A stretch of 8,558 bases of DNA from Sandaracinobacteroides sp964394815 (GCA_964394815.1 CAYMZC010000111.1:1-8558); one strand, 5' to 3'; shown: positions 1 through 6,644, counted from the stretch's first letter. Program-made: numbers and translations. The notes: generated from the letters alone by a model not told the origin.

Positions 1-639
1 GTTCTCAGCCTTGTCGATCTGCACACGCCGCGGCTGGTCTGGCGCTATTCCCGCATGGATTTCGCCGCCATGGCCGCCACCATCGGCATCACGCTTCTGG
101 CCGGGGTGGAACCGGGGGTTATCGCGGGCGTCGTCGTCAGCCTCGCGCTGTTCCTGTGGCGCTCCGCCCGGCCGCATGCCGCCGTGGTGGGCCGGGTTCC
201 GGGCACCGAGCATTTCCGCAACGTCAAGCGCCACAAGGTGCTGACCGACCCGCGCATCCTCACCATCCGGGTGGACGAATCCCTCAGCTATCTGAATGCC
301 CGCTGGCTCGAGGATTATGTGATGGCGGAAGTGACCAGCCACCCCGAGCTTCGCCACCTCATCCTCATGAGCTCGGCCGTGAACGCAATCGATGCCTCCG
401 CCCTCGAAAGCCTGGAAGCGATCAACCACCGCCTCGCGGATGCCGGTGTCACCTTCCATCTTTCGGAAGTGAAAGGCCCGGTGATGGACGCGCTGCATCG
501 TTGCCACTTCCTCGAACAGCTGACAGGCGAGGTCTTCCTGTCGCAGAACGACGCCTTCTCGAGCCTGCTCGAACGTGCAGAGGCCGAGGCGACGCCGGCC
601 CCCCGGCCGGACCTGTGGCTGGCGCGGGGCCTGATCTGA
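1..639 (+). CDS. SulP-family anion transporter with STAS domain, C-terminal part (5' truncated by window edge)
   Basis: The reading frame is open from base 1 and ends at TGA 637-639, giving 212 visible residues of a protein that starts upstream of the window. Residues about 19-54 (MDFAAMAATIGITLLAGVEP, then GVIAGVVVSLALFLWR) look like the last membrane helices of a SulP/SLC26-type permease. Residues about 83-192 look like the cytoplasmic STAS domain. The stretch NAIDASALESL (about 128-138) matches the conserved loop of STAS domains attached to SulP proteins. The family carries sulfate, bicarbonate or other anions across the inner membrane, and the substrate cannot be told from this fragment. 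The C-terminus runs a little past STAS with a Pro/Ala-rich tail. The gene converges on katG and is separated from it by a hairpin terminator. Family assignment is firm; the substrate is unknown. Confidence 0.88.
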   Translation, partial: VLSLVDLHTPRLVWRYSRMDFAAMAATIGITLLAGVEPGVIAGVVVSLALFLWRSARPHAAVVGRVPGTEHFRNVKRHKVLTDPRILTIRVDESLSYLNARWLEDYVMAEVTSHPELRHLILMSSAVNAIDASALESLEAINHRLADAGVTFHLSEVKGPVMDALHRCHFLEQLTGEVFLSQNDAFSSLLERAEAEATPAPRPDLWLARGLI

Positions 640-672
640 GGCCTGTTGCCGCACGCAGCAACGGCAACGGAA

Positions 673-702
673 AAGGCCCGGCCCCTTTCGGGACCGGGCC
701 TT
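673..702 (-). terminator. Intrinsic terminator between the convergent SulP gene and katG
   Basis: AAGGCCCGG (673-681) pairs perfectly with CCGGGCCTT (694-702). The inner CCC/GGG (682-684 with 690-692) extends the stem past one unpaired A (693), leaving a short CTTTC loop. Reading leftwards (katG direction) the stem runs into a T-rich end, because AAAA at 671-674 becomes TTTT. This makes it a good terminator for katG, whose stop lies about 20 bases away. Reading rightwards, only two T follow the stem, so termination of the SulP transcript there is plausible but weaker. The position between two convergent stops fits a bidirectional terminator. Confidence 0.8.
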
Positions 703-723
703 CGATATCCGCCGGCAATCGCC

Positions 724-2886
724 TCAGGCGAGGTCGAACCGGTCCGCGTTCATCACCTTCGTCCAGGCGGCGATGAAGTCCTGCACGAACTTCTCGCGGC
801 TGTCGTCCTGGGCATAGACTTCAGCATAGGAGCGCAGGATCGAATTGGACCCGAAGACAAGGTCGACCCGCGTTGCCATCCACTTCACGGCGTCGGTCTT
901 GCGGTCGCGGATCTCGTAGAGATTCCCGCCAGCGGGCACCCAGCGCCAAGCCATGTCGGTCAGGTTGACGAAGAAATCATTGGTGAGCGTGCCGGGGCGG
1001 TCGGTGAAGACCCCGTGCCGCGTGCCGCCATGGTTGGCGCCAAGGACACGCATGCCGCCGACAAGGACGGTCATTTCCTTCGCCGTCAGGCCCATGAGCT
1101 GCGTGCGGTCGAGGAGCATTTCCTCGGGCGTGACGACATAATCCCGCTTCAGCCAGTTGCGGTAGCCATCGGCCAGCGGCTCCAGCGGCTCGAAGGAGTC
1201 CGCATCCGTCATGGCATCGGTCGCGTCGCCACGGCCGGGGGCAAAGGGCACGGTCACGTCATGGCCAGCAGCCTTCGCCGCCTGCTCGATCCCGACATTG
1301 CCAGCGAGCACGATCACATCGGCGATGCTCGCCCCGGTTTCGGCCGCAATGCCTTCCAGCACCGCCAGCACACGCGACAGGCGGGCCGGCTCATTGCCTT
1401 CCCAGTCCTTTTGCGGGGCAAGGCGGATGCGCGCGCCATTGGCGCCACCCCGCATGTCGGAGCCGCGGAAGGTGCGCGCGCTGTCCCAGGCGGTCGAGAC
1501 CATCTCGGCGATGGCAAGGCCGCTGGCCGCGATGCGCGCCTTCACGCCATCCACGTCATAGCCGGTGGGGCCGGCAGGCACGGGATCCTGCCAGACGAGA
1601 TCTTCTGCCGGGACGTCAGGGCCGACATAGCGCGTCTTCGGACCCATGTCGCGGTGGGTCAGCTTGAACCAGGCGCGGGCGAACACCTCCGAGAAATAGG
1701 CCGGATCCTTGTGGAAACGCTCGGAGATGGCGCGATAGGCAGGGTCCATCTTCATCGCCATGTCCGCATCGGTCATGATCGGATTGTGGCGGATCGAAGG
1801 ATTCTCGGCATCGACGGGCTTGTCCTCCTCGCGGATGGAGACAGGCTCCCACTGCCAGGCGCCGGCGGGGCTCTTCTTCAGTTCCCACTCATGGTTCAGC
1901 AGCATGTCGAAATAGCCATTGTCCCAGCGGGTCGGGTGCGTAGTCCATGCCCCCTCGATCCCGCTGGTGACCGTGTTGCTGCCAATGCCGCGCGCCTTGT
2001 GATTCATCCAGCCAAGGCCCTGCTCCTCGAGGTCGGTGCCTTCGGGGGCCGGACCCAGCAGGGCGGCATCGCCATTGCCATGGCATTTACCGACCGTGTG
2101 GCCACCGGCGGTGAGAGCCACGGTTTCCTCGTCGTTCATGGCCATGCGGGCAAAGGTGATCCGCACGTCATGGGCGGTCTTCAGCGGGTCGGGCTTGCCG
2201 TCGACGCCTTCCGGGTTGACGTAGATGAGACCCATCATCACCGCAGCCAGCGGGTTTTCGAGATCGCGCTCGCCGGAATAGCGGCTGTTCTCGCTGCCGC
2301 TGGGGGCGAGCCACTCCTTCTCGGAGCCCCAGTAGATGTCCTTTTCCGGGTGCCAGATGTCTTCGCGGCCAAAGGCGAAGCCATAGCTTTTCAGCCCCAT
2401 GGATTCATAGGCGATGGTGCCAGCGAGGATGATCAGGTCGGCCCAGCTGATGCGGTTGCCGTATTTCTTCTTGATCGGCCACAGAAGCCGGCGCGCCTTG
2501 TCGAGATTGGCATTGTCCGGCCAGGAACTGATCGGCGCGAAGCGCTGGTTGCCGGTGCCGCCGCCACCACGGCCATCCGCGATTCGGTAGGTGCCGGCCG
2601 AATGCCAGGCCATGCGGATCATCAGGCCGCCATAATGGCCCCAGTCGGCAGGCCACCAGTCCTGGCTGTCGGTCATCAGGGCGCGCAGGTCACGCTTCAG
2701 CCCTTCGACATCGAGCGTCTTCAGCGCCTCGCGATAGTTGAAATCCGGCCCGAGCGGATTGGTCTTGCTGTCATGCTGGTGCAGGATGTCGAGATTCAGC
2801 GCCTTGGGCCACCAGTGCATCTGATCCGATCCCATGCTGGTGCTTCCGCCATGCGCGACCGGGCATTTTCCGGATTGCTGCGTCAC
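724..2886 (-). CDS. katG: Catalase-peroxidase KatG
   Basis: This is a bifunctional haem enzyme that removes hydrogen peroxide (catalase) and also acts as a peroxidase. The protein is 720 aa, the normal length for the family, with the usual duplicated architecture: a haem-binding N-terminal half and a degenerate C-terminal half. The distal haem pocket is RMAWHSAGTYR (Arg91, Trp94, His95). The likely covalent Met-Tyr-Trp adduct residues are Trp94, Tyr222 (in YVNPEG) and Met248 (in ARMAMNDEE), with the same Tyr-Met spacing as in known KatG. The proximal haem ligand is His263 in GGHTVGK. No key residue is missing. The start is GTG at 2886 (read leftwards), preceded by GGGAG about 10 bases upstream, and the GKCPVAHG start matches the family N-terminus. 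An ATG inside the spacer is out of frame. No oxyR or other regulator is adjacent. The nearest upstream neighbour is a co-directional tRNA-Gly. Confidence 0.97.
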   Translation of the reverse strand: MTQQSGKCPVAHGGSTSMGSDQMHWWPKALNLDILHQHDSKTNPLGPDFNYREALKTLDVEGLKRDLRALMTDSQDWWPADWGHYGGLMIRMAWHSAGTYRIADGRGGGGTGNQRFAPISSWPDNANLDKARRLLWPIKKKYGNRISWADLIILAGTIAYESMGLKSYGFAFGREDIWHPEKDIYWGSEKEWLAPSGSENSRYSGERDLENPLAAVMMGLIYVNPEGVDGKPDPLKTAHDVRITFARMAMNDEETVALTAGGHTVGKCHGNGDAALLGPAPEGTDLEEQGLGWMNHKARGIGSNTVTSGIEGAWTTHPTRWDNGYFDMLLNHEWELKKSPAGAWQWEPVSIREEDKPVDAENPSIRHNPIMTDADMAMKMDPAYRAISERFHKDPAYFSEVFARAWFKLTHRDMGPKTRYVGPDVPAEDLVWQDPVPAGPTGYDVDGVKARIAASGLAIAEMVSTAWDSARTFRGSDMRGGANGARIRLAPQKDWEGNEPARLSRVLAVLEGIAAETGASIADVIVLAGNVGIEQAAKAAGHDVTVPFAPGRGDATDAMTDADSFEPLEPLADGYRNWLKRDYVVTPEEMLLDRTQLMGLTAKEMTVLVGGMRVLGANHGGTRHGVFTDRPGTLTNDFFVNLTDMAWRWVPAGGNLYEIRDRKTDAVKWMATRVDLVFGSNSILRSYAEVYAQDDSREKFVQDFIAAWTKVMNADRFDLA

Positions 2887-3132
2887 CTGTCGTCATCTCC
2901 CGCCAAAATCATTCCAGAAGTCTGCGACCGGCTGGCCGCTTCCAGAGACAGTCTAGGCACAGGGCGGTTACAGTCCAGCGAAACAGGCCGAAGACTTTGA
3001 TCGACTGACCCGATGGGCAAGCCTGTGGAGAGGGCGCGGAATGGCGGGACAGGCGAAGAGTGGACGAAGCCTGACACCCCGCGCCACCCGGTGAGGGCCG
3101 GGAACATGCAACAGAATGTTCGGAGGAGAGAC
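2887..3132. other. Intergenic region between tRNA-Gly and katG (katG upstream region)
   Basis: I see no gene in these 246 bases; the open frames crossing it have no family features. It should hold the katG promoter on the minus strand. A weak candidate, reading leftwards, is TGGACT (2977-2972) and TAGACT (2955-2950) with a 16-base spacer. Each box matches only 4 of 6 consensus bases, so this is a suggestion. A near-repeat ACAGTCTAG (2948-2956) / ACAGTCCAG (2970-2978) with a 22-bp period overlaps this candidate. Close to the tRNA end are two small dyads: GAACAT-N8-ATGTTC (3102-3121) and CCCGG-N6-CCGGG (3087-3102). Confidence 0.5.
3102..3121. repeat. 20-bp dyad just downstream of tRNA-Gly
   Basis: GAACAT (3102-3107) and ATGTTC (3116-3121) form a perfect 6-bp inverted repeat with an 8-base spacer. 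It begins 11 bases past the tRNA CCA end and abuts a second stem, CCCGG/CCGGG (3087-3091 with 3098-3102). The two stems together could act as the tRNA 3' end or a T-poor terminator. The dyad could also be a protein-binding site. GAAC...GTTC resembles LexA-type half-sites, but the spacing fits neither the Gram-positive nor the alphaproteobacterial box. Confidence 0.35.
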
Positions 3133-3207
3133 TGGAGCGGGCGAAGGGATTCGAACCCTCGACTTCAACCTTGGCAAGGTTGCGCTCTACCCCTGAGCTA
3201 CGCCCGC
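3133..3207 (-). tRNA. tRNA-Gly (anticodon GCC)
   Basis: Read leftwards, the sequence folds as a complete 75-nt tRNA. The acceptor stem is GCGGGCG/CGCCCGC. The D arm contains AGCTCAGGGGTAGAGC. The anticodon stem is CAACC/GGTTG with loop TTGCCAA and anticodon GCC (genomic 3173-3175). The T arm is GAGGG-TTCGAAT-CCCTT, followed by discriminator T and an encoded CCA (3133-3135). The GCC anticodon reads GGC and GGU glycine codons; GGC is abundant in this GC-rich window. The 3' CCA is genomically encoded. A small hairpin (CTGGT-gag-ACCAG, 3211-3223) sits directly upstream of the mature 5' end. Confidence 0.97.
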
Positions 3208-3292
3208 TCGCTGGTGAGACCAGCCCTGAAATCCCGTTTCCGGGGCTCCGAGGCCGGAGAGCATCTCGTCGCGGTCTTGCCGCGTCGGGGGG

Positions 3293-3321
3293 CGTTAGAC
3301 GAGTCGCGCCGGGGTTGCAAG
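3293..3321 (-). promoter_or_regulatory. Candidate sigma70-type promoter for tRNA-Gly
   Basis: Read leftwards, CTTGCA (3321-3316) and CTAACG (3298-3293) are separated by exactly 17 bases, in the style of stable-RNA promoters in alphaproteobacteria. A start around 3286 would give a leader of about 80 nt before the mature tRNA. The -10 box is weak (CTAACG), so the call rests mainly on spacing, position and the -35 box. Confidence 0.4.
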
Positions 3322-3377
3322 CCCCTTCCATCATGAAGCGATGCACCCCATATGTATTTTACGATTTTTCCACCCTA

Positions 3378-3382
3378 CGGAG
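3378..3382 (+). promoter_or_regulatory. Ribosome binding site that decides the TTG start of the chaperedoxin gene
   Basis: CGGAG at 3378-3382 lies 6 bases before TTG 3389. The in-frame ATG at 3341 would put this site inside the coding region and would add MHPICILRFFHPTETK, which looks unlike any thioredoxin N-terminus. The next in-frame ATG (3404) is 21 bases away, too far for this site. Confidence 0.65.
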
Positions 3383-3388
3383 ACAAAA

Positions 3389-4282
3389 TTGGCCAGCCTT
3401 TCCATGTCCGCCGACGAGCGCGCCGCGATCGAAGCCTTTCGCCGTGACGCCATCGAAGCCTCGATCGACAAGCTTGTCCTTGTCCGCTTCACCGCCGACT
3501 GGTGCGGCCCGTGCAAGCAGCTCGGACCGCTGATCGACAAGCTGGTGTCCGAAGCCGGGCCGCGCGTGGCGCAGGTGGTGGTGGATGTGGACCGGCAGCC
3601 CCTGATCGCCTCGCAGTTTCGCGTGCAATCGGTGCCCACGGTCTATGCGATGGTCGGCGGGCAGCCGGTCGATGGCTTCGTCGGCGCCAAGACAGAGCGT
3701 GAAATCAAGGGCTTCATCGAGAAGCTGGTCGCCACCCTCCCGCCCGAGGAAGGCGAGGACAATCTCGACGCCATCGTCGAGGCCGCCAATGCCCTGCTCG
3801 CCGCCGGAGAAACGGATCAGGCAGCCCAGGCCTTTGCGGCGCTGGCACGCGAAGCGCCCGAACGCGCCGACGTGATCGCGGGGCTTGCCCGCGCGCTCAT
3901 CGCCCGTGGCGATCTCGATGGTGCTGAAGCAGCCCTCGGCACGCTCGCGGACGACAGCAAGGACCAGTCCCTCATCCAGGCCCGCGCGGCGCTGGATCTG
4001 GCCCGGGCGGCAGCCCCCGCTGGCGAGCTTGCCGAACTCGAATCGCGGATCGCCGCCGACCCGGCCGACCATGAAGCCCGGCTGGCGCTTGCCAACGCCC
4101 TTTTCGCGGCGGGCAAGCAGGATCTGGCGGCAGAACAGCTTCTCGGCTCGATCGCCATCGACCGGGACTGGAACGAAGGCGCGGCGCGCGCCCAGCTTCT
4201 GAAGTTCATCGATGCCGTCGGCTTCGGCGACCCCTGGTCGATCGGTATACGCCGCAGGCTTTCGTCGATCCTGTTCGCATGA
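3389..4282 (+). CDS. cnoX: CnoX/YbbN-type chaperedoxin (thioredoxin domain plus TPR-like C-terminal domain)
   Basis: The protein has 297 aa from the TTG start. Residues 1 to about 115 are a thioredoxin fold. The active site is WCGPCK (Cys39, Cys42) and the cis-proline is Pro83 in QSVPTVY. Residues about 125-297 are alpha-helical repeats of TPR type (for example ALLAAGETDQAAQAFAALA and ANALFAAGKQDLAAEQLL). This is the architecture of YbbN/CnoX, a cytoplasmic holdase. In E. coli its thioredoxin domain lacks a full CxxC; here the CGPC is intact, so it could also reduce disulfides, as reported for the Caulobacter protein. The TTG start follows a good RBS and gives the N-terminus ASLSMSADERAAIEAFRRD, typical of sphingomonad homologues as I remember them. 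It is the first gene of a three-gene operon, and its TGA overlaps the next ATG (ATGA, 4279-4282). The DNA just upstream (3351-3370) is AT-rich and may hold the promoter. Confidence 0.88.
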   Translation: MASLSMSADERAAIEAFRRDAIEASIDKLVLVRFTADWCGPCKQLGPLIDKLVSEAGPRVAQVVVDVDRQPLIASQFRVQSVPTVYAMVGGQPVDGFVGAKTEREIKGFIEKLVATLPPEEGEDNLDAIVEAANALLAAGETDQAAQAFAALAREAPERADVIAGLARALIARGDLDGAEAALGTLADDSKDQSLIQARAALDLARAAAPAGELAELESRIAADPADHEARLALANALFAAGKQDLAAEQLLGSIAIDRDWNEGAARAQLLKFIDAVGFGDPWSIGIRRRLSSILFA

Positions 4283-4907
4283 TTCAGCCGCCCGTCAGCA
4301 TGGCCGAACTTCCGGGGCGGGTCCGCCTGTTCCCGCTTTCGGGCACGATCCTGCTGCCGCGCGCGGTCCTGCCGCTCAACATCTTCGAGCCGCGTTACCT
4401 GGCCATGGTGCGCGACGCCATGGCCGGTGACCGCCTGATCGGCATGGTGCAGCCTGTCACCGGCCTGCCCGAAAAGCGGCCGGAGCTTTACGATGTCGGC
4501 AGCATCGGCCGGATCACCCAGTTTTCCGAGACCGGCGACGGGCGCTACCTGATCTCGCTGACAGGAATAGCCCGCTTCCGGATCGTCGGGGAATTGCCGG
4601 TCACCACGCCCTACCGCCAGGCAGAGGTGGATCATGCCGCCTTCGCAGCCGACTGGGAACCTGCTGCCCCGCTTGCCGCCCCNNNNNNNNNNACTATCTC
4701 GACAGGCTGGACCTTTCGGCGGACTGGGATGCCGTGAAATCGGCCGATGACGAAAGCCTCGTCAACACGCTGAGCCTTGTCTGCCCCTTCCAGCCAGCCG
4801 AAAGGCAGGCGCTGCTGGAAGCCCCGGCCCTTGCCGATCGCACCGAAACCCTGACCACCCTGATGCAGTTTGCACCCGGCCCCGATCAGGATGAAACGCT
4901 GCAATGA
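4279..4907 (+). CDS. Stand-alone LON substrate-binding (N-terminal) domain protein, interrupted by an N gap
   Basis: The first 134 residues begin with VRLFPLSGTILLPRAVLPLN and IFEPRYLAMV, the signature of the Lon protease N-terminal domain (PUA-like fold). They continue with GSIGRITQF and RYLISLTGIARFRI. After ten N (4683-4692) the homologous C-terminal part resumes at about 4695 (YLDRLDLSADWDAVKSADDE, then SLVNTLSLVCPF) and stops at TGA 4905-4907. No AAA+ ATPase or protease domain follows, so this is the stand-alone family, expected to bind proteins rather than degrade them. The two halves are in different frames when the N run is taken as exactly 10, so the gap length is a placeholder and not a real frameshift. 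The true protein is probably a little over 205 aa. The start ATG overlaps the chaperedoxin stop with no clear RBS, suggesting translational coupling. The end overlaps the next gene (ATGA). Confidence 0.88.
4683..4692. other. Assembly gap (10 N) inside the LON-domain gene
   Basis: Ten undetermined bases. The flanking coding frames need a gap of 2 mod 3 bases (for example 8, 11 or 14), and 10 does not satisfy this. The run is therefore a fixed-size filler of unknown true length. The sequence before it is very GC-rich and may have been hard to assemble. Confidence 0.95.
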
Positions 4908-5116
4908 CAGGCACGCAACAGCCCGATCCGACGCTGCTGGCGCTGCTGTTGTGCCCGGTGTCGCGCGGCCCCCTCACCTTCCTGCCGCAGGAGGGGGTTT
5001 TCGTTTCCGGGCACGCGGGCCTTGCCTATCCGCTAAAAGAGGGCGTGCCCGTTCTTCTGGCGGAAGCAGCCATGCCCTGGCCGCCCGCCCGGCAGGAAGC
5101 CGGCAGGCCTGCCTAG
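4904..5116 (+). CDS. Trm112-like (YcaR-type) small protein
   Basis: The protein has 70 aa. LLALLLCPVSRGPLTFL (about residues 11-27) followed by GLAYPLKEGVPVLLAEAA (about 39-56) matches the Trm112/YcaR family, small proteins of about 60-70 aa. In eukaryotes and archaea Trm112 activates methyltransferases; bacterial members have unsettled roles. Only one cysteine (Cys17) is present. The second Cys of the CPxC pair is Ser20, and the later Cys positions are also absent, so zinc binding is unlikely. The start overlaps the preceding stop (ATGA), with a weak AGGA 12 bases upstream. It is the last gene of the operon. Its TAG shares the CTAG 5113-5116 with the stop of the opposite-strand flavoprotein gene. 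Confidence 0.85.
   Translation: MTGTQQPDPTLLALLLCPVSRGPLTFLPQEGVFVSGHAGLAYPLKEGVPVLLAEAAMPWPPARQEAGRPA
5102..5113. repeat. Perfect 12-bp palindrome at the end of the Trm112-like gene
   Basis: GGCAGGCCTGCC is fully self-complementary. Another GGCAGG at 5091-5096 could pair with CCTGCC 5108-5113 to give a hairpin with an 11-base loop. No T run follows on either strand, so it is at best a poor terminator for these convergent genes. It may simply reflect GC-rich coding sequence. Confidence 0.4.
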
Positions 5117-6396
5117 CCCAGTTCCCCGCGCAGCAGCGGCGGCAGATCTCCTGCTTCGCCGCGCGCGATCTTCATGAAGGCCCGGCGCAGCGATGGCAGC
5201 CGGTTGACTGCTGCAAGGCCGGTGGTGCGGATGGCCTGTGCCGCGCGGCCGGGAATGCCGAACAGGCGGGCAAGGCCATCAGTGGCGAAGGCGGTAGTGA
5301 AATTGTCGGCGCGCCGCCAGCGCTCGTAGCGCCGGGCAACATCGGGGTGGCCGAGGTCGAGGCCGATCCGGGCAGAGGATGACAGCACTTCGGCAAGCGC
5401 CGCGACATCGCGCAGGCCCATGTTGAGCCCCTGCCCGGCAATCGGGTGGATGCCGTGCGCTGCATCCCCGACAAGGATCAGCCGTTCCGCCCAATAGCGT
5501 TCCGAATGATGCAGCCCCAGCGGATAGCTCTGCGCGGGCGCGATCAGCTCCAGCTTGCCGAGAAAGCCGCCCATGCGCTTTTCCGCCTCATGCGCGAGGG
5601 CGCGCGCAGACAGCGCCATGACGCCCGCCGCATCCGCGTTGCGCACCGTCCACACCAGCGCCGAGCGATGGCGGCCATCGGGCAGGTCGGTCATGGGAAG
5701 CTGGGCGAAGGGGCCATCCGAATAGAAGAGTTCGGACGCGACATTGTCATGCGGCCGTTCGTGCGAAAGCATCGTCACGATGGCGGTGCCGTCATATTGC
5801 CAGCGGGCGCCTCTTATGCCGGCCTGCCGCCGCAACATGCTCTGCCGCCCGTCGCAGGCCAGAATCACGGGGGCATGAAGCCGGCGCCCGTCTTCCAGCA
5901 GTACAGACGCGCGGTCCGCGCCACGCTCCACGCTTGCGATGCTGGCCGGGGCGAACAGCTGGATGCGGCTTTCGGCGCGCAGCTTTTCCAGAAGCCCGCC
6001 GCGCAGCGCCCGGTTTTCCAGCATGATGCCCAGCGGCTCGGCCGGTTCGGCCTCGGCGCTGTCGAAGTGCAGATGGCGGGGCGAAAGCCCGTCCGTCACG
6101 CGGATGGCGCGTATGGGGCAGCCCTGCTGGTCAAGCAGGTCGCCCAGCCCCAGCACCCGCAGCATCCGCGCGGTGGACGAGGCTATGGCCGAGGCGCGAC
6201 CGTCGAATGCCGGCGCCATGTGCGCATCCGGGTCGGCGCGTTCGATCACGGCGACGTCGAGATCATGCGCGGCCAGGGCCAGAGCGAGGGCAAGGCCGAC
6301 AAGGCCCCCTCCCACGATCAGGGCATCATGGCTGGCGTCTTCGGGCCTGTCCTTTTCAGGGCGGGTCTCAGGGCTTGCGTCGGGCTTGCTGGTCAT
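5113..6396 (-). CDS. UbiH/Coq6-family FAD-dependent monooxygenase (ubiquinone biosynthesis hydroxylase)
   Basis: The protein has 427 aa and carries the three signatures of class A flavoprotein hydroxylases. These are the Rossmann GGGLVG at 29-34 (within ALIVGGGLVGLALALALAA), the DG motif ILACDG at 178-183, and the FAD-ribityl motif VGDAAHGIHPIAGQG at 309-323. The family hydroxylates the aromatic ring of ubiquinone precursors on the inner face of the membrane. Which carbon is modified (UbiH, UbiF, UbiI or the alphaproteobacterial UbiL type) cannot be told from sequence by eye, so I give no symbol. I chose ATG 6396 (read leftwards) because AGGAAGG lies directly before it and the Rossmann motif then begins about 25 residues in. 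The frame stays open upstream to 6600, but that extension shows no family features. It is transcribed toward the chaperedoxin operon, and its TAG lies in the same CTAG as the Trm112-like stop. Confidence 0.93.
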   Translation of the reverse strand: MTSKPDASPETRPEKDRPEDASHDALIVGGGLVGLALALALAAHDLDVAVIERADPDAHMAPAFDGRASAIASSTARMLRVLGLGDLLDQQGCPIRAIRVTDGLSPRHLHFDSAEAEPAEPLGIMLENRALRGGLLEKLRAESRIQLFAPASIASVERGADRASVLLEDGRRLHAPVILACDGRQSMLRRQAGIRGARWQYDGTAIVTMLSHERPHDNVASELFYSDGPFAQLPMTDLPDGRHRSALVWTVRNADAAGVMALSARALAHEAEKRMGGFLGKLELIAPAQSYPLGLHHSERYWAERLILVGDAAHGIHPIAGQGLNMGLRDVAALAEVLSSSARIGLDLGHPDVARRYERWRRADNFTTAFATDGLARLFGIPGRAAQAIRTTGLAAVNRLPSLRRAFMKIARGEAGDLPPLLRGELG

Positions 6397-6560
6397 CCCT
6401 TCCTGATAGACCGCCAGGGCGGCTTGCCCAAGTGCTTCCGCGCGGCTGCGACGACAGAGGGCAAGCCCAAATTTCAGGCAGCCGCGCCGGCCGCCCTCAA
6501 AATCTGCCCCCTTTTCAGGCAGGCACTCAATGGTGCCACGCGCCCGCCCCCTGCTCTCAA

Positions 6561-6602
6561 GGTTGGCACAAAACTTGAATAGGATGTTTCCGGGTGCCAA
6601 CC
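6561..6602 (+). repeat. Perfect 9-bp inverted repeat with 24-base spacer upstream of ftsK
   Basis: GGTTGGCAC (6561-6569) and GTGCCAACC (6594-6602) are exact reverse complements; their centres are 33 bp apart. In RNA they form a 9-bp stem with an AU-richer 24-base loop. In DNA they could be two operator half-sites on about the same face of the helix. The right arm with its flank (6589-6599) can alternatively pair with 6646-6654, the left arm of the terminator, through 9 bp with a two-base bulge. Confidence 0.7.
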
Positions 6603-6644
6603 GGCTCCTGTGCTCGCTTCGAGGCCTCTGGTCTCATTCCCTTC

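Noticed and set aside
646..3000. Very long open frame (784 codons) antisense to the whole of katG
   Set aside because: Its translation is rich in His, Arg, Gly and Val with no domain or motif, and it mirrors katG codon by codon. High third-position GC commonly opens the antisense frame in such genomes. The opposite strand carries an unmistakable katG.
2968..3120. LexA box based on GAAC/GTTC words near 3102-3121
   Set aside because: The spacing is N12. The alphaproteobacterial box is a GTTC-N7-GTTC direct repeat and the Gram-positive box is GAAC-N4-GTTC, so neither fits.
3013..3336. Open frame across the tRNA region giving ...SGRRDSNPRLQPWQGCALPLSYAR...
   Set aside because: This peptide is the well-known false translation of the antisense strand of a tRNA gene. 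The sense-strand counterpart (RSSGVERNLAKVEVEGSNPFA, 2909-3346 minus) is equally an artefact.
4632..4904. Minus-strand frame spanning the N gap
   Set aside because: It is open only because N bases create no stop. The + strand halves match the LON-domain family on both sides of the gap.
6563..6579. sigma54-like promoter TTGGCAC-N5-TTGAA
   Set aside because: The -24 part is good and the spacing is right, but the essential GC of the -12 element is GA here. The -24 match is also simply the left arm of the inverted repeat.
6397..6600. 68-codon upstream extension of the UbiH-family frame
   Set aside because: It lacks family similarity, and the ATG at 6396 has a clear AGGAAGG just before it. The extension also overlaps the inverted-repeat region.
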